From Streptomyces noursei ATCC 11455 (GTDB lineage: Bacteria; Actinomycetota; Actinomycetes; Streptomycetales; Streptomycetaceae), in assembly GCF_001704275.1 (NCBI RefSeq), contig NZ_CP011533.1, positions 5,642,001 to 5,706,000 of the forward strand: a stretch of DNA of 64,000 nucleotides, written 5' to 3'. The translations under genes and the position numbers were made by a program. Below the pieces are notes generated by a model. That model searched no databases. It saw only the letters and a list, made by a program, of their open reading frames with translations, and was not told where the DNA came from. Below are positions 30,429 to 39,264 of this stretch, piece by piece. Position 1 is the stretch's first letter. Each line of letters starts with the position of its first letter.

Positions 30429-30881
30429 TCAGTCGCAGCTCCACTTGGTGACGAAGACCGTCGCGGTGTGCTCCATCACGCCCCGGATGCACTCGTCCGG
30501 CAGCATCTCCACCCGGCCGCTCAGCCGGAGCGTGCCGCCGTGCGTCCGCCCGGTGCCGAACCAGCCGGGGAACGCGGTGATCCGGGAGTTCTTGCGCTGG
30601 TAGCCGAGCCGGATGGTGAGCTCGCCGAGCACCGGTTCGTCCCGCTGGTAGACGGCGGTGTAGAGGCCGGTCGCGCCGACCGGGCCGCGCAGACACAGCC
30701 GGCCGCGGACCAGGACGCCGCAGCCGGCCGGCGCGGTCGGGGCCGCCGGGGCCGCCGCCGCGGTCGCCGCGAGCAGCGCCAGCAGCGCGACCGCCGCCGC
30801 GGTCCGGCCCGCGCGCAGCCGGCGGTCCGGTCCGGCCGGCGGCGGCCCCGCGGCGGTGCGGCGGGGCGCGGGCACGGTCAT
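30429..30881 (-). CDS. small secreted protein downstream of LCP 2
   Basis: 150 residues. A basic N-terminus (RRLRAGR) and a hydrophobic Ala/Leu segment (about 29-48) form a signal peptide. The mature part has four Cys (CGVLVRGRLC near its start and two later), suggesting two disulfides in a small beta-rich domain. No family recognised. The ATG overlaps the stop of the upstream LCP gene (ATGA), so it is coupled to it and may act at the wall with it. Confidence 0.7.
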   Translation of the reverse strand: MTVPAPRRTAAGPPPAGPDRRLRAGRTAAAVALLALLAATAAAAPAAPTAPAGCGVLVRGRLCLRGPVGATGLYTAVYQRDEPVLGELTIRLGYQRKNSRITAFPGWFGTGRTHGGTLRLSGRVEMLPDECIRGVMEHTATVFVTKWSCD

Positions 30882-32350
30882 CGGCACACCGCCTGGTCGC
30901 CGGTGATCGCCGCGAGGGTGCCGGGGGCCGGGGTCGGCTCCTCGGCGCGTACCGGTCGCACCGCCCGGAAGTCCGCCCCGACGGTCACGCGCAGCGTCGG
31001 CCCGAGTCCGGCCGCCGGGCGCAGCCGGGCACCGGGCAGCGCGGCGGCCAGCGAGCGCGCCGACCGGTTCCAGTGCGGGTCGTAGGTGATCACCGTGTGC
31101 GGCACCGCGCCCGGCGCGGAGTCGCCGGGCGCGCCGGTGGTGGCGAAGCCGGTGTCGTGCAGCTCCCGGGTGACCCGGGCGGCCAGCCCGTGCCGCCCGG
31201 TGCCGTTCTTCACCCGCACCTGGACCCGCTCGGGCGGGACGTCGACGAGCGTGGCGGGCGGCGCCGCGTGCTCCGGGCGGGGCGCGAACGGCCGGTCCTC
31301 GCGCAGCGCCCGGAACAGCTTCGGCGCCTGGACCGGGTCCCAGTGCACCGTCGAGCCCAGCCCCGGCACGTTCTCGGCCTCGCCCCGCAGCGGCACCGAG
31401 GCGAACTCCGACGACGCCGGGCCGAAGCCGCGCATCGCCTGCGCCAGATCGGCCAGATCGCCCGCGCCGAAGCCGTCGTCGGCCCGCACGGACCGGAGCA
31501 TGGCGTCCGCGACCGCCTTGAAGCGGACCGGGTTCATCAGCACCCCGGACGAGGTGATCCGGTCCAGCAGCGCGGCCAGGAAACGCTGCTGGCGCTGCAT
31601 CCGGCCCAGGTCGGCGGAGGCGTCGACGTGCCGCGAGCGGACGTACTGGAGCGCCTGGCCGCCGTTGAGCCGCGAGGTCCCGGCCGGCAGGTCCAGCCCC
31701 GAGTAGCGGTCCCGGAGCGGGCGCACCGTGCAGACCTCCACCCCGCCGACCGCGTCCACGGTCCGCATGAAGCTGGTGAAGTCGACCTCCAGGTAGTGGT
31801 CGATGTGCACCCCGGTCATGTGCTCGACGGTGCGCACGGTCAGGTTGGCGCCGCCCTCGGCGTAGGCCGCGTTCAGCTTGAGCGCGTGCCGGGGGTGGCG
31901 CCGGCCGTCGGCGTCCTGGTGGGCGGGCACCTCGGCGTACGAGTCGCGGGGGAGGCTGACGACGCTGGCCCGGCTCCGGTCGGCGGAGAGGTGCACCAGC
32001 ATCAGGGTGTCGGTGCAGTGGCAGGGCTCGCCGCCCAGGTGGTACCGCTGCTTCTCCTCGTCGGTCAGCTTCTCCCGGCCGTCGGTGCCGACGACCAGGA
32101 AGGTCAGCCCGGCGCCGTCCCCGGGCCGGTCGCTGATCCCCTGGAAGGCGTCCACCCGGCCGATCCCGGTCTCCACGTCGGTGACCATGGCGTGCCCCAC
32201 ACCGCTCGCGGACAGCAGCAGGGCGGTCGCCGCGGCGCTGATCCGCAGTCCCCAGCGCGGCTCCGGGCGACGCCGGCGCTCCCGGCGTCGTCGGGACCGC
32301 CGGGGACGCCGGCCCGGGACGGTGCGGGAGGAGGGGGACGGCGCGGTCAC
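30878..32350 (-). CDS. LCP family protein 2 with LytR_C domain
   Basis: 490-residue LCP protein. A strongly basic N-terminus (RRPRRSRRRRERRRR) and one span (about 36-57) are followed by the LCP core with TFLVVGTDGREKL, VVSLPRDSYAEVP, KLNAAYAEGGANL, IDHYLEVDFTSFMRTVDAVGGVEVC and QYVRSRHVDASADL. A C-terminal LytR_C domain (about 375-470; VQVRVKNGTGRHGLA) follows. The GTG at 32348-32350 has GGAGG six bases upstream. Coupled to the small secreted protein that follows. Role as in other LCP ligases; the polymer is unknown. Confidence 0.92.
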   Translation of the reverse strand: MTAPSPSSRTVPGRRPRRSRRRRERRRRPEPRWGLRISAAATALLLSASGVGHAMVTDVETGIGRVDAFQGISDRPGDGAGLTFLVVGTDGREKLTDEEKQRYHLGGEPCHCTDTLMLVHLSADRSRASVVSLPRDSYAEVPAHQDADGRRHPRHALKLNAAYAEGGANLTVRTVEHMTGVHIDHYLEVDFTSFMRTVDAVGGVEVCTVRPLRDRYSGLDLPAGTSRLNGGQALQYVRSRHVDASADLGRMQRQQRFLAALLDRITSSGVLMNPVRFKAVADAMLRSVRADDGFGAGDLADLAQAMRGFGPASSEFASVPLRGEAENVPGLGSTVHWDPVQAPKLFRALREDRPFAPRPEHAAPPATLVDVPPERVQVRVKNGTGRHGLAARVTRELHDTGFATTGAPGDSAPGAVPHTVITYDPHWNRSARSLAAALPGARLRPAAGLGPTLRVTVGADFRAVRPVRAEEPTPAPGTLAAITGDQAVCR

Positions 32351-32639
32351 AGGCCACCTCCGCGGTGGACGGGGACAGGGCGGCGGAGCCGGGTGGGACG
32401 GGCCCGGGCGGTGCCCGACGGCCGCGGCGCGGGGCCTGTCACGGAACGGACCGGGTCACCGTAAGCCCATATGATCTGCATCAAAACGCCACACACCGGG
32501 CGAACGCTGCCCGGCCACCCGGTTGCCGTCCGAGGGCGTCCCCCGTTCGCGGTACCGTGAGGCGGAATACCGCAGTCTCCCGGCGGGCGCTGCCGCCCTC
32601 CCCATGGCGGCTCGCCGCGGGCCGTACCCCCGAGGAACC

Positions 32640-33671
32640 ATGCCCCAGCAGCAGCTCCCGGCCGTCTCCGTGATCATGCCGGTGCTCAACGAGGAACGTC
32701 ACCTGCGCAACGCGGTCCGGCACATCCTGGCGCAGGAGTACGCCGGCGAGATGGAGGTGGTGATCGCCCTCGGCCCGTCCACGGACCGCACCGACGAGAT
32801 CGCCGCGGAACTGGTCCGCGAGGACCCCCGGGTGCACACCGTGCCCAATCCCACCGGCCGCACCCCCGCCGCGCTGAACGCCGCCATCAAGGCGTCCCGG
32901 CACCCCGTCGTCGTCCGCGTCGACGGCCACGGCATGCTCTCGCCGAACTACATCGCCACCGCCGTGCGCCTCCTTGCGGAGACCGGCGCGGCCAACGTCG
33001 GCGGCATCATGCACGCCGAGGGCGAGAACGCCTGGGAGGAGGCGGTGGCCGCCGCCATGACCTCCAAGATCGGTGTGGGCAACGCCGCCTTCCACACCGG
33101 CGGCACGGCCGGCCCCGCCGAGACGGTCTACCTCGGTGTCTTCCGACGCGAGGTGCTGGAGCAGCAGGGCGGCTACAACGTGGAGTTCATCCGCGCCCAG
33201 GACTGGGAGCTGAACTTCCGCATCCGGGAGGCCGGCGGCGGCGTCTGGTTCTCGCCGGAGCTGAAGGTCCAGTACCGGCCGCGCCCCAGCATCAAGGCGC
33301 TGGCCAAGCAGTACAAGGACTACGGGAAGTGGCGGCACGTCGTCGCCCGCTACCACTCCGGGTCGATCAACCTGCGCTACCTCGCCCCGCCGACCGCGGT
33401 CTGCGCCATCGCGGCGGGCCTGGTCGTCGGCGCGGCCGTCACCCCCTGGGGCCTGGTCGTCCCGGCCGGCTATCTGGCCGCGATCACCGCGGGCTCGCTG
33501 CCGGCCGGCAAGGGGCTCTCGCTGAAGGCCCGCGCCCAGATCCCCGTCGCCCTGGCGACCATGCACATGTCGTGGGGCGTCGGCTTCCTCACCAGCCCGC
33601 GCGCCCTCGCGCGCAAGGTCATCGCCAGCCGGCGGCCGGCCGTGCAGACCCCGGCCCCGGTCGCGGAGTAG
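32640..33671 (+). CDS. family 2 glycosyltransferase with C-terminal membrane segments
   Basis: 343 residues. The GT-A domain starts at once (VSVIMPVLNEERHL). It contains the sugar-nucleotide/metal motif region VVVRVDGHGML, an ALNAAIKAS helix and the acceptor motif RAQDWELNFRIREAGG. Two or three hydrophobic segments from about residue 250 anchor it to the membrane. It resembles succinoglycan/ExoA-type transferases. The ATG at 32640 has GAGGAA directly upstream; the longer frame was rejected. It lies between LCP genes, so it may build the polymer they attach. Confidence 0.9.
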   Translation: MPQQQLPAVSVIMPVLNEERHLRNAVRHILAQEYAGEMEVVIALGPSTDRTDEIAAELVREDPRVHTVPNPTGRTPAALNAAIKASRHPVVVRVDGHGMLSPNYIATAVRLLAETGAANVGGIMHAEGENAWEEAVAAAMTSKIGVGNAAFHTGGTAGPAETVYLGVFRREVLEQQGGYNVEFIRAQDWELNFRIREAGGGVWFSPELKVQYRPRPSIKALAKQYKDYGKWRHVVARYHSGSINLRYLAPPTAVCAIAAGLVVGAAVTPWGLVVPAGYLAAITAGSLPAGKGLSLKARAQIPVALATMHMSWGVGFLTSPRALARKVIASRRPAVQTPAPVAE

Positions 33672-33678
33672 CCGCCAC

Positions 33679-33706
33679 GGGGTGCGCGCCCGGTGGCGCG
33701 CACCCC
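33679..33706. terminator. 12-bp hairpin between convergent glycosyltransferase and LCP 3
   Basis: GGGGTGCGCGCC (33679-33690) pairs perfectly with 33695-33706 around a 4-nt loop. Placed to stop both converging transcripts. Confidence 0.8.
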
Positions 33707-33726
33707 CTGCCGCAGGTCCCGGCGGG

Positions 33727-35481
33727 TCAGAACGTGTACTGCGGATTGACCTTCATGCAGGCCGAGGAGTCCTTCTCGGCGTTCAGCGGGTCCGCGCTCT
33801 TCGGGGCCCGGTGCGCGGACGCCCCGCCGCCCGCGCCGGACGCCGCGGGGAACTCCGTGCCGGTCCGCCAGTCCTCGCCGACCACCAGCCGCATCGTGCT
33901 GACCGAGGACGACTCCCGCACCGAGCCGCCGGGCAGCCCCAGCGCCTTGGCGAGCGCCAGCGCGTCGCCCCGCTGGGCGGCGCCCTTGTAGAGCAGGGCG
34001 GTGTCGGCCTGACTGGTCAGCCGGGAGTCGGTGCGCGCGCCGGCGTAGCCGAGCGCGACCAGCCGCTCCTGGATGTCGTTCGCCCGGCCGCCGGCCGGTC
34101 CACGTGCGCCGTCGGTGCCGTTCTGGACGACAACGGCCAGCTTGTCCTTGGGAGTTGACGGCGAGGGGGCCGGCTCCGGCTTCTTCGTGGTGTCCTTGCC
34201 GTCCAGTGCCACGTCGCCGCGCAGCATCCCGAAGGTGGCCTCCGCGTCACCGGGCCTGGGGACGACGTACCGCTCCCCGGGGCCGTACTCCCAGGGCATG
34301 GTGATCATCGTGATCCGCTGGGTGGGCACTCGCTGGAGGTCGCCGCCCAGGTCGTAGAGCTTCTTGACCGAGCCGAGCCCCTCGTCGACGGTGAGCGCGC
34401 TGGTCGCGGCCTCCGCCAGGTCCCGCAGCTGCACCGGGTCGGTGAGCTTGGTGCCCTGCTTGAGCTGACGGATCATCGAGTTCATGTACATGTGCTGGGC
34501 CTTGGCCCGGCCGATGTCGGTGTTGTCCTCGAAGCCGTACCGGGTGCGCAGCCACTGGAGCGCCTGGACGCCCTGGACGGAGTGGGTGCCCTTGGTCAGC
34601 TTCAGCCCGCTGCCGTGGCCCTTGCTGTCGTGCGAGTAGACGTTCCGGTCGACGCAGACCGGCACCCCGCCGACCGCGTCGGCCATGTCCACCACCCCGG
34701 CGAAGTCGACCATCATGAAGTGGTCGATGTAGATCCCGGTCAGTGCCTTCCAGGTGGCGACCGTGCAGCCCGGACCGCCGTGCTGGAGCGACTCGTTGAT
34801 GGCGGCGGTGGTCTCCGGGTAGGTGTGGCCGTCCTTGGGGTCGGTGCACTGCGGGATCGCCACCCGGGTGTCCCGGGGTATGGAGATCACCGACATGTTG
34901 CTGCGGTCGGCGCTGACGTGCACCAGCATCTGCACGTCGGCCAGCGGTTTGCGGTCCGCGTCCTGGCGGGCCCCGCCCAGCTCGATGTTCTTCTCGGTGT
35001 TCCGGCCGTCCGATCCCAGCAGCAGGATGTTCATCGGCGTCTGCCCGAACGCGTTGGGCTCCGGTTTCTTCAGCCCGCCCGGGCCGAGGTCCAGCGCCTC
35101 CTTGCGGAGGTTGGCGTTCAGGTGCTGGTAGTAGAGGTAGCCGCCGGTGGCCCCGGCCACCAGGAGCACGCCCAGGCCCAGCGCCGTCCAGCGCAGCACC
35201 CGGCGGCCCTTGCCGCCCTTGCCGGAACCGTCGGCCCTGGCGGCCTTGTTGGCTTTGTCGGCCTTGTTGGCCTTGCGGCGCCGGGCGCGGCCGCCGGTCG
35301 GCCCGTCATCGGGCGGGCCACCGTCCGCGTCGGACGCGAGGCTGCCGACGGCTCCGTCGGCGGCCCAGTCCGGCGCGTCCGGCGGCAGCCCCTTGTTCGC
35401 GAAGCCGCCGGCCTTCCAGCCCAGCCGTTGCGGCTCCGGCTCCTGGCGCTGCCCGTCACCGCGCACACCGCTCTGCGGCAT
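33727..35481 (-). CDS. LCP family protein 3 with LytR_C domain
   Basis: 584-residue LCP protein. A long cytosolic N-terminus with a Lys/Ala-rich repeat (KANKADKANKAARA) precedes a span at about 104-123. The LCP core contains NILLLGSDGRNTEK, VISIPRDTRVAIP, INESLQHGGPGC, IDHFMMVDFAGVVDMADAVGGVPVC and QWLRTRYGFEDNTDIGRAKAQ. A LytR_C domain (about 455-550; LAVVVQNGTDG) and a Cys-containing tail follow. The ATG at 35479-35481 has GGGGGGA seven bases upstream. Downstream and in the same direction as LCP 4. Confidence 0.92.
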   Translation of the reverse strand: MPQSGVRGDGQRQEPEPQRLGWKAGGFANKGLPPDAPDWAADGAVGSLASDADGGPPDDGPTGGRARRRKANKADKANKAARADGSGKGGKGRRVLRWTALGLGVLLVAGATGGYLYYQHLNANLRKEALDLGPGGLKKPEPNAFGQTPMNILLLGSDGRNTEKNIELGGARQDADRKPLADVQMLVHVSADRSNMSVISIPRDTRVAIPQCTDPKDGHTYPETTAAINESLQHGGPGCTVATWKALTGIYIDHFMMVDFAGVVDMADAVGGVPVCVDRNVYSHDSKGHGSGLKLTKGTHSVQGVQALQWLRTRYGFEDNTDIGRAKAQHMYMNSMIRQLKQGTKLTDPVQLRDLAEAATSALTVDEGLGSVKKLYDLGGDLQRVPTQRITMITMPWEYGPGERYVVPRPGDAEATFGMLRGDVALDGKDTTKKPEPAPSPSTPKDKLAVVVQNGTDGARGPAGGRANDIQERLVALGYAGARTDSRLTSQADTALLYKGAAQRGDALALAKALGLPGGSVRESSSVSTMRLVVGEDWRTGTEFPAASGAGGGASAHRAPKSADPLNAEKDSSACMKVNPQYTF

Positions 35482-35519
35482 TCGGCAATCCCCCCGTGTC
35501 CGTTCCGGTGCGCTCGGCG

Positions 35520-35600
35520 CCCGGTGCAAGCACCGACCCCAGTGGAGCCGATGCAAGCACCGGCTCCACTGGGGCGGCTGTCGCCGCGTCCCCTGTTGGG
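35520..35600. repeat. gene fragment resembling the PGRP amidase N-terminus
   Basis: Between LCP 3 and LCP 4, the + strand from 35553 matches the coding sequence at 56041-56086 at roughly 40 of 46 bases, and both translate to ASTGSTGAAVAA. A shorter related unit lies just before each. The copy here is not part of a convincing gene. It looks like a stray duplication of the amidase N-terminal repeat region. Confidence 0.5.
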
Positions 35601-35636
35601 CCCCTGTTGGCGTTCCCTGTCGAGTGGCCCGCCGGG

Positions 35637-37406
35637 TTACTTCGCGCAGATGTTCTTGTCATCTGCATTGACGTGCTGAACCCCCTCCGGGGTTTCGGTC
35701 GGCGCCTCGATCGGTGAACCCGGTGCCGTGAAGTCCTTGCCGAGCACCAGCTTCATCGGGACCCGCGGACCGGCGTCCGCGCCGGTCTTCTTCAACGCGC
35801 TCTTGGGCAGACCCATCCACTCGGCCAACGTGGCGGCCTGGTCGGCCTGGTTGGGCGCGTACTCCAGCCGGGTCGCGGACAGCTTCTCCGGGGCGTTGCC
35901 GGCGTTCGTGGACAGCCGGGCGCCCTTGGTGTTCTGCAGCCAGTCGACGGTCTCCTGGGCCGCGCCGAACGGCCCGCCCCCGTTGGTGACATCGACCCGG
36001 ACCAGCTCCGGTGGGGCCTTCTTGACCGGCGCGCTCTTGCCGCCCTTGTCCTTGCCGGCGCCCTTGGCCAGCGTGTGGTCCTGCTGCACCATCTTGAACA
36101 GCGGGTCGGCCTTGGCCGTGTCCAGGACGACGGTGGCCTTGTCCCGCGGGTTGTCCAGCACCGGGACGGTGGCGAAGGTGATCTTGTTGAGATCGACCTT
36201 CTTCAGGTCGTTGCCGAAGTCCAGCAGCTTGCTCGCGGTGCCGATACCGGTGTCCACCGTCAGCGCCTTGGTCGCCGCCTGCGCGACGTCCAGCAGCTTG
36301 CTCGGGCTGCCGAACGCGCTGGACTTCAGCTTGCGGATCAGCGACCCGATGAACTGCTGCTGGAGCTGAATCCGGCTCAGATCGCTGCCGGTGCCCACCG
36401 AGTGCCGGGTCCGGACGAACGCCAGCGCCTGCTCGCCCTTGACGACGTGGCGGCCGGCCGTCAGCTTCAGGTGCGACTTCGGGTCGTTGATGTCCTTGGC
36501 CGCGCACACCTCGACGCCGTCCACCGCGTCGGACAGGTCCTTGACGGCGTTGAAGTCCGCCATCATGAAGTGGTTGATCTTCACCCCGGTCAGCTTCTCG
36601 ACGGTCCGCCAGGTGCAGCCCGGGTCCCGGCCCTCCTGGCCCAGGCTGGTGTTGAACCGCACGTGCTGCTGGCCCGGGACGACCTTCGTCGAGCCGTCCG
36701 GCTGCTTCGTCGGGCAGTCCGGGATGTCGGTGATCAGGTCGCGCGGGATGCTCAGCGCGGTGGCGTTGGTCCGGTCCTTGGACACGTGCATCAGGATCGT
36801 GGTGTCCGCGTGCCCGACGCTGCCCGAGTCGCCGTAGCCGGTGTCGCCCTTGCCGGTGCGCGCGTCGGTGCCGATGATCAGGAGGTTCACCGGGCCGTCG
36901 GTGACCGCCGAGTTCTCCTCGCCGACGTCGACCTTCTTGATGTTGCCGTCCAGCTGCTGGTAGATCACGAACGCGGTGCCGCAGCCGGCCACCAGGACGA
37001 AGCCCACCACACCGGCCGTCCAGTACAGGAACTTCCGCTTGCCCGACTTCTTCGGCTTGGGCTTGCGGCGGCTCGCCGCGGCCCCGGCCCCGGCCGCCGC
37101 CGCGGTCCCGGCCCGGCCGGCCGCCCGGCGCGCCGCCCGGCCGCCCTCGGCGGGCTCGGCGGGCTCGTCGTCGTCCGCGCCCCGACCACGCTGGACCGGC
37201 AGCGGACGGGTGTCCGTGTCACCGCCCCCCGCACGGGGATTGCGCGCGGAACGTCTGCCGGGCGCCTTGCGGTCGGCGGGCCGAGCCGGGGCCTGACCCG
37301 CCGGGTCAAGCCGCAACTCGTAGTTGCCGGTGTTCGGATTGAACACCCACTGATCGGCGGGATCGACGTTGTTGTCGTCCGCCTGCCCACGGCCTTGCGC
37401 GTCCAC
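35637..37406 (-). CDS. LCP family protein 4 with LytR_C domain
   Basis: 589-residue LCP protein. A roughly 125-residue cytosolic region, rich in Arg, Ala, Gly and Pro, begins with WVFNPNTGNYELRLDP, a short motif often seen at the start of Streptomyces LCP proteins. One span lies at about 127-149. The LCP core has NLLIIGTDARTGK, ALSIPRDLITDIPD, RFNTSLGQEG, INHFMMADFNAVKDLSDAVDGVEVC and AFVRTRHSVGTGSDLSRIQLQQQ. The LytR_C domain is near 462-560. GTG start at 37404-37406 with AAGG upstream. The C-terminal KNIC ends with a Cys before Ala-Lys. Confidence 0.92.
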   Translation of the reverse strand: MDAQGRGQADDNNVDPADQWVFNPNTGNYELRLDPAGQAPARPADRKAPGRRSARNPRAGGGDTDTRPLPVQRGRGADDDEPAEPAEGGRAARRAAGRAGTAAAAGAGAAASRRKPKPKKSGKRKFLYWTAGVVGFVLVAGCGTAFVIYQQLDGNIKKVDVGEENSAVTDGPVNLLIIGTDARTGKGDTGYGDSGSVGHADTTILMHVSKDRTNATALSIPRDLITDIPDCPTKQPDGSTKVVPGQQHVRFNTSLGQEGRDPGCTWRTVEKLTGVKINHFMMADFNAVKDLSDAVDGVEVCAAKDINDPKSHLKLTAGRHVVKGEQALAFVRTRHSVGTGSDLSRIQLQQQFIGSLIRKLKSSAFGSPSKLLDVAQAATKALTVDTGIGTASKLLDFGNDLKKVDLNKITFATVPVLDNPRDKATVVLDTAKADPLFKMVQQDHTLAKGAGKDKGGKSAPVKKAPPELVRVDVTNGGGPFGAAQETVDWLQNTKGARLSTNAGNAPEKLSATRLEYAPNQADQAATLAEWMGLPKSALKKTGADAGPRVPMKLVLGKDFTAPGSPIEAPTETPEGVQHVNADDKNICAK

Positions 37407-37479
37407 GGTGCCTTGAGTCCTCCGTCGGTACCACGCGGCGCCATCCCCTCAAGGCGCTCGGTCGGTCGATCGTGTCTTA

Positions 37480-37520
37480 GCTGGTTCGGTGCTCGGTCAA
37501 CAGTCAACAGTCAATGGACA
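37480..37520. repeat. three phased TTGACTG/TTGACCG heptamers
   Basis: On the minus strand, upstream of LCP 4, the sequence reads TTGACTG-TTGACTG-TTGACC (+ strand gtcaaca repeats at about 37496-37515), with TAAGAC at 37474-37479 fifteen bases downstream. It could be a promoter with tandem -35-like activator sites. The 15-bp spacing is short for a vegetative promoter, so this is tentative. Confidence 0.35.
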
Positions 37521-37652
37521 AGGGTCATCGGTCGGCTGGTCGAGCGGACCGGATCGCTCACACTATCCGCCCAGTTCAACGTGGGGCGACGCCCGTGACA
37601 AATTCCACTTCCCTACAACTGGGCAATCCGCCCATTCCCTTCACGGGGCGCC

Positions 37653-37673
37653 GCCGCCCTTTGCGGCTTTTTT
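37653..37673 (+). terminator. orphan intrinsic terminator on + strand
   Basis: GCCGC-cctttGCGGC followed by six T (37668-37673) is a textbook factor-independent terminator reading rightward, rare in this GC-rich genome. No annotated rightward gene precedes it. It overlaps the stop codon of the leftward LCP 5 gene. Confidence 0.45.
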
Positions 37674-38955
37674 ATTGGCAGGCGCCGTGTTCCGCGGTAC
37701 TCCCGGGAAAGGCCGGCGGCGGACTCGCGGTGGGCGCCGCCCGCCCGCCCCGCCGGTCGCCGGCCACCTTGTCGTCCACGGCCCGGGCGGGGGGCTGCGG
37801 CACCACCGCCACCGGCTGATCATTGCGCAGCCGCTCGAAGAGCCGGTCCGCGTCGGGCTGCACCAGCTCATCGCGATTCGGGTCGTAGCGGTACTCGGTA
37901 CGCGGCACGGTCAGGAACTGCACATGTGCGGTGGGAATGCCACGCATACTGCGGACCAATTCGTACAAACCCCGGAGCGAAGCCAGCCCGGCATCAGTGG
38001 TCAGCGAACTCGTCGCGGCATCCATCACCGGATACAGCCGCATCGGATTGAGCAGCACACCATTACTCTGCACTTTCTTCACCAGAGCACCCAGGAACTG
38101 CTGTTGGCGCGCCATCCGCTGGGTGTCGCTGCCGTCGCCCAGGCTCTTGCGGGCCCGCACGTAACCCAGCGCCGCCTCGCCGTCCAACGTCTGCCACCCG
38201 GCCGGCAGCGACACGTGCGCCTCGTCGTCCTCGATCGGCCGGACCAGGCAGAGCTGCACGCCGTGCACCGCGTCCACCATGTTCTTGAAGCCCCTGAAGT
38301 CCACGATGATGTGGTGGTCGATCCGGATCCGGCTCATCTTCTCCACCGTGCGGATCGCACAGGCCGCGCCGCCGAACGCGAACGCCCAGTTGAACTGCAT
38401 CGTCTGCGGCGCGGACTCCGACCCGTCGGCGCGCTTGCAGTGCGGCACCTGCACCATCAGGTCGCGCGGGATGCTGACCGCGGTGGCGCTCCTCCGGTCG
38501 GCTGCCAGGTGCAGCAGGATCGTGGTGTCCGAACGCTGGGTGCCGGTGTCCGCCCCGTACTCCTCGTTGCCGCCGCCCCGGTTGTCGGAGCCGATCAACA
38601 GGATGTTCTGCGCGTTCGGCGGGCCCGCCGGCGGGCGCTCCGACTCGTACTTCTCCAGCTCCCGCTCGGTGGCGCTGTCCGAGCGGATGTTGTCGTTGAG
38701 CCGGGTCCACACGGCCCATCCCAACCCCGCCGACGCCAGCACGGCGACGGTCAGTGCCAGTACCGCGGCCCGCAGCCAGCGGCGGTGGCGCGGCGCCGGG
38801 GTCCGCGGCGGCCCCGGCCGGTCGGTCGCCAGCAGCCCCTCGGGCCGCTCCGGCCAGCCCCGGAACCGTGCCCGCCGATCGCGGCCCGGCGTCCCCCGCC
38901 CGCGGCCCCCGGAGGGGCGTCGACGGTCGGGCGGGATGTCGGGGCGCTCGGTCAC
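37672..38955 (-). CDS. LCP family protein 5
   Basis: 427-residue LCP protein. A basic Pro/Arg-rich N-terminus is followed by one span (about 62-83). The core has NILLIGSDNRGGG, AVSIPRDLMVQVP, FNWAFAFGGAACAIRTVEKMS, IDHHIIVDFRGFKNMVDAVHGVQLC and GYVRARKSLGDGSDTQRMARQQQ. There is no LytR_C domain, only a short Pro/Ala tail. I use the GTG at 38955 because GGAGG lies seven bases upstream. The open frame runs further, to an ATG inside the terminal repeat of the inserted element at 39192, which cannot be the original start. The element lies 155 bp upstream of this gene. Confidence 0.9.
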   Translation of the reverse strand: MTERPDIPPDRRRPSGGRGRGTPGRDRRARFRGWPERPEGLLATDRPGPPRTPAPRHRRWLRAAVLALTVAVLASAGLGWAVWTRLNDNIRSDSATERELEKYESERPPAGPPNAQNILLIGSDNRGGGNEEYGADTGTQRSDTTILLHLAADRRSATAVSIPRDLMVQVPHCKRADGSESAPQTMQFNWAFAFGGAACAIRTVEKMSRIRIDHHIIVDFRGFKNMVDAVHGVQLCLVRPIEDDEAHVSLPAGWQTLDGEAALGYVRARKSLGDGSDTQRMARQQQFLGALVKKVQSNGVLLNPMRLYPVMDAATSSLTTDAGLASLRGLYELVRSMRGIPTAHVQFLTVPRTEYRYDPNRDELVQPDADRLFERLRNDQPVAVVPQPPARAVDDKVAGDRRGGRAAPTASPPPAFPGSTAEHGACQ

Positions 38956-39110
38956 GTGGGCGACCTCCCTCATGGAGTCGGCGGCACGCCCCCGCGCCGG
39001 GCACCGCGGGGAGCAGACCACCGGATCCCGCGCCGGGGAGTCCGTACGCGGGCGGCGTACGTACACCGAGCATGGCCCCGGGCCGGCGAACCGGCCCGCC
39101 CGGCGGGAAT

Positions 39111-39130
39111 CCCCCTCCGCCGGACGGGGG
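39111..39130 (+). repeat. left target-site duplication
   Basis: CCCCCTCCGCCGGACGGGGG, identical to 54977-54996. The match extends by T on the left and AG on the right (39110-39132 against 54976-54998), so with symmetric repeat ends the duplication is 20 or 22 bp. It can fold as CCCCC/GGGGG plus TCC/GGA with a 1-nt bulge. Confidence 0.9.
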
Positions 39131-39244
39131 AGTAGTGATAGAGCCTGCTGAACCCGTCCTTCATGTAACCATCCGTGGCTCTGTGTAGCCATGGGTGGGC
39201 GGGCATGCGAACGGCCACCCTCCGTGACGTTGGAGGGTGGCCGT
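39131..39244 (+). repeat. left terminal inverted repeat, 114 bp
   Basis: Begins AGTAGTGATAGA and matches the reverse complement of 54863-54976 at 113 of 114 positions; the one difference is g at 39143. The inner 34 bp (39211-39244) form a perfect 13-bp hairpin with loop gtgacgtt, so each repeat ends inward in a palindrome. The length is close to that of linear protein-primed tectivirus ends. Confidence 0.97.
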
Positions 39245-39264
39245 TGGCTTGAGTTCGGAACAGC

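Noticed and set aside
39060..39135. tRNA gene as insertion site
   Set aside because: No cloverleaf-like sequence at either junction. The junction sequence is a terminator-like hairpin.
39131..39192. Start of a longer (506-codon) LCP 5 inside the terminal repeat
   Set aside because: The in-frame ATG at 39192 belongs to the inserted element. A good ribosome site places the start at 38955, and the right terminal repeat gives the same outward frame by symmetry, so it is a by-product of the repeat.
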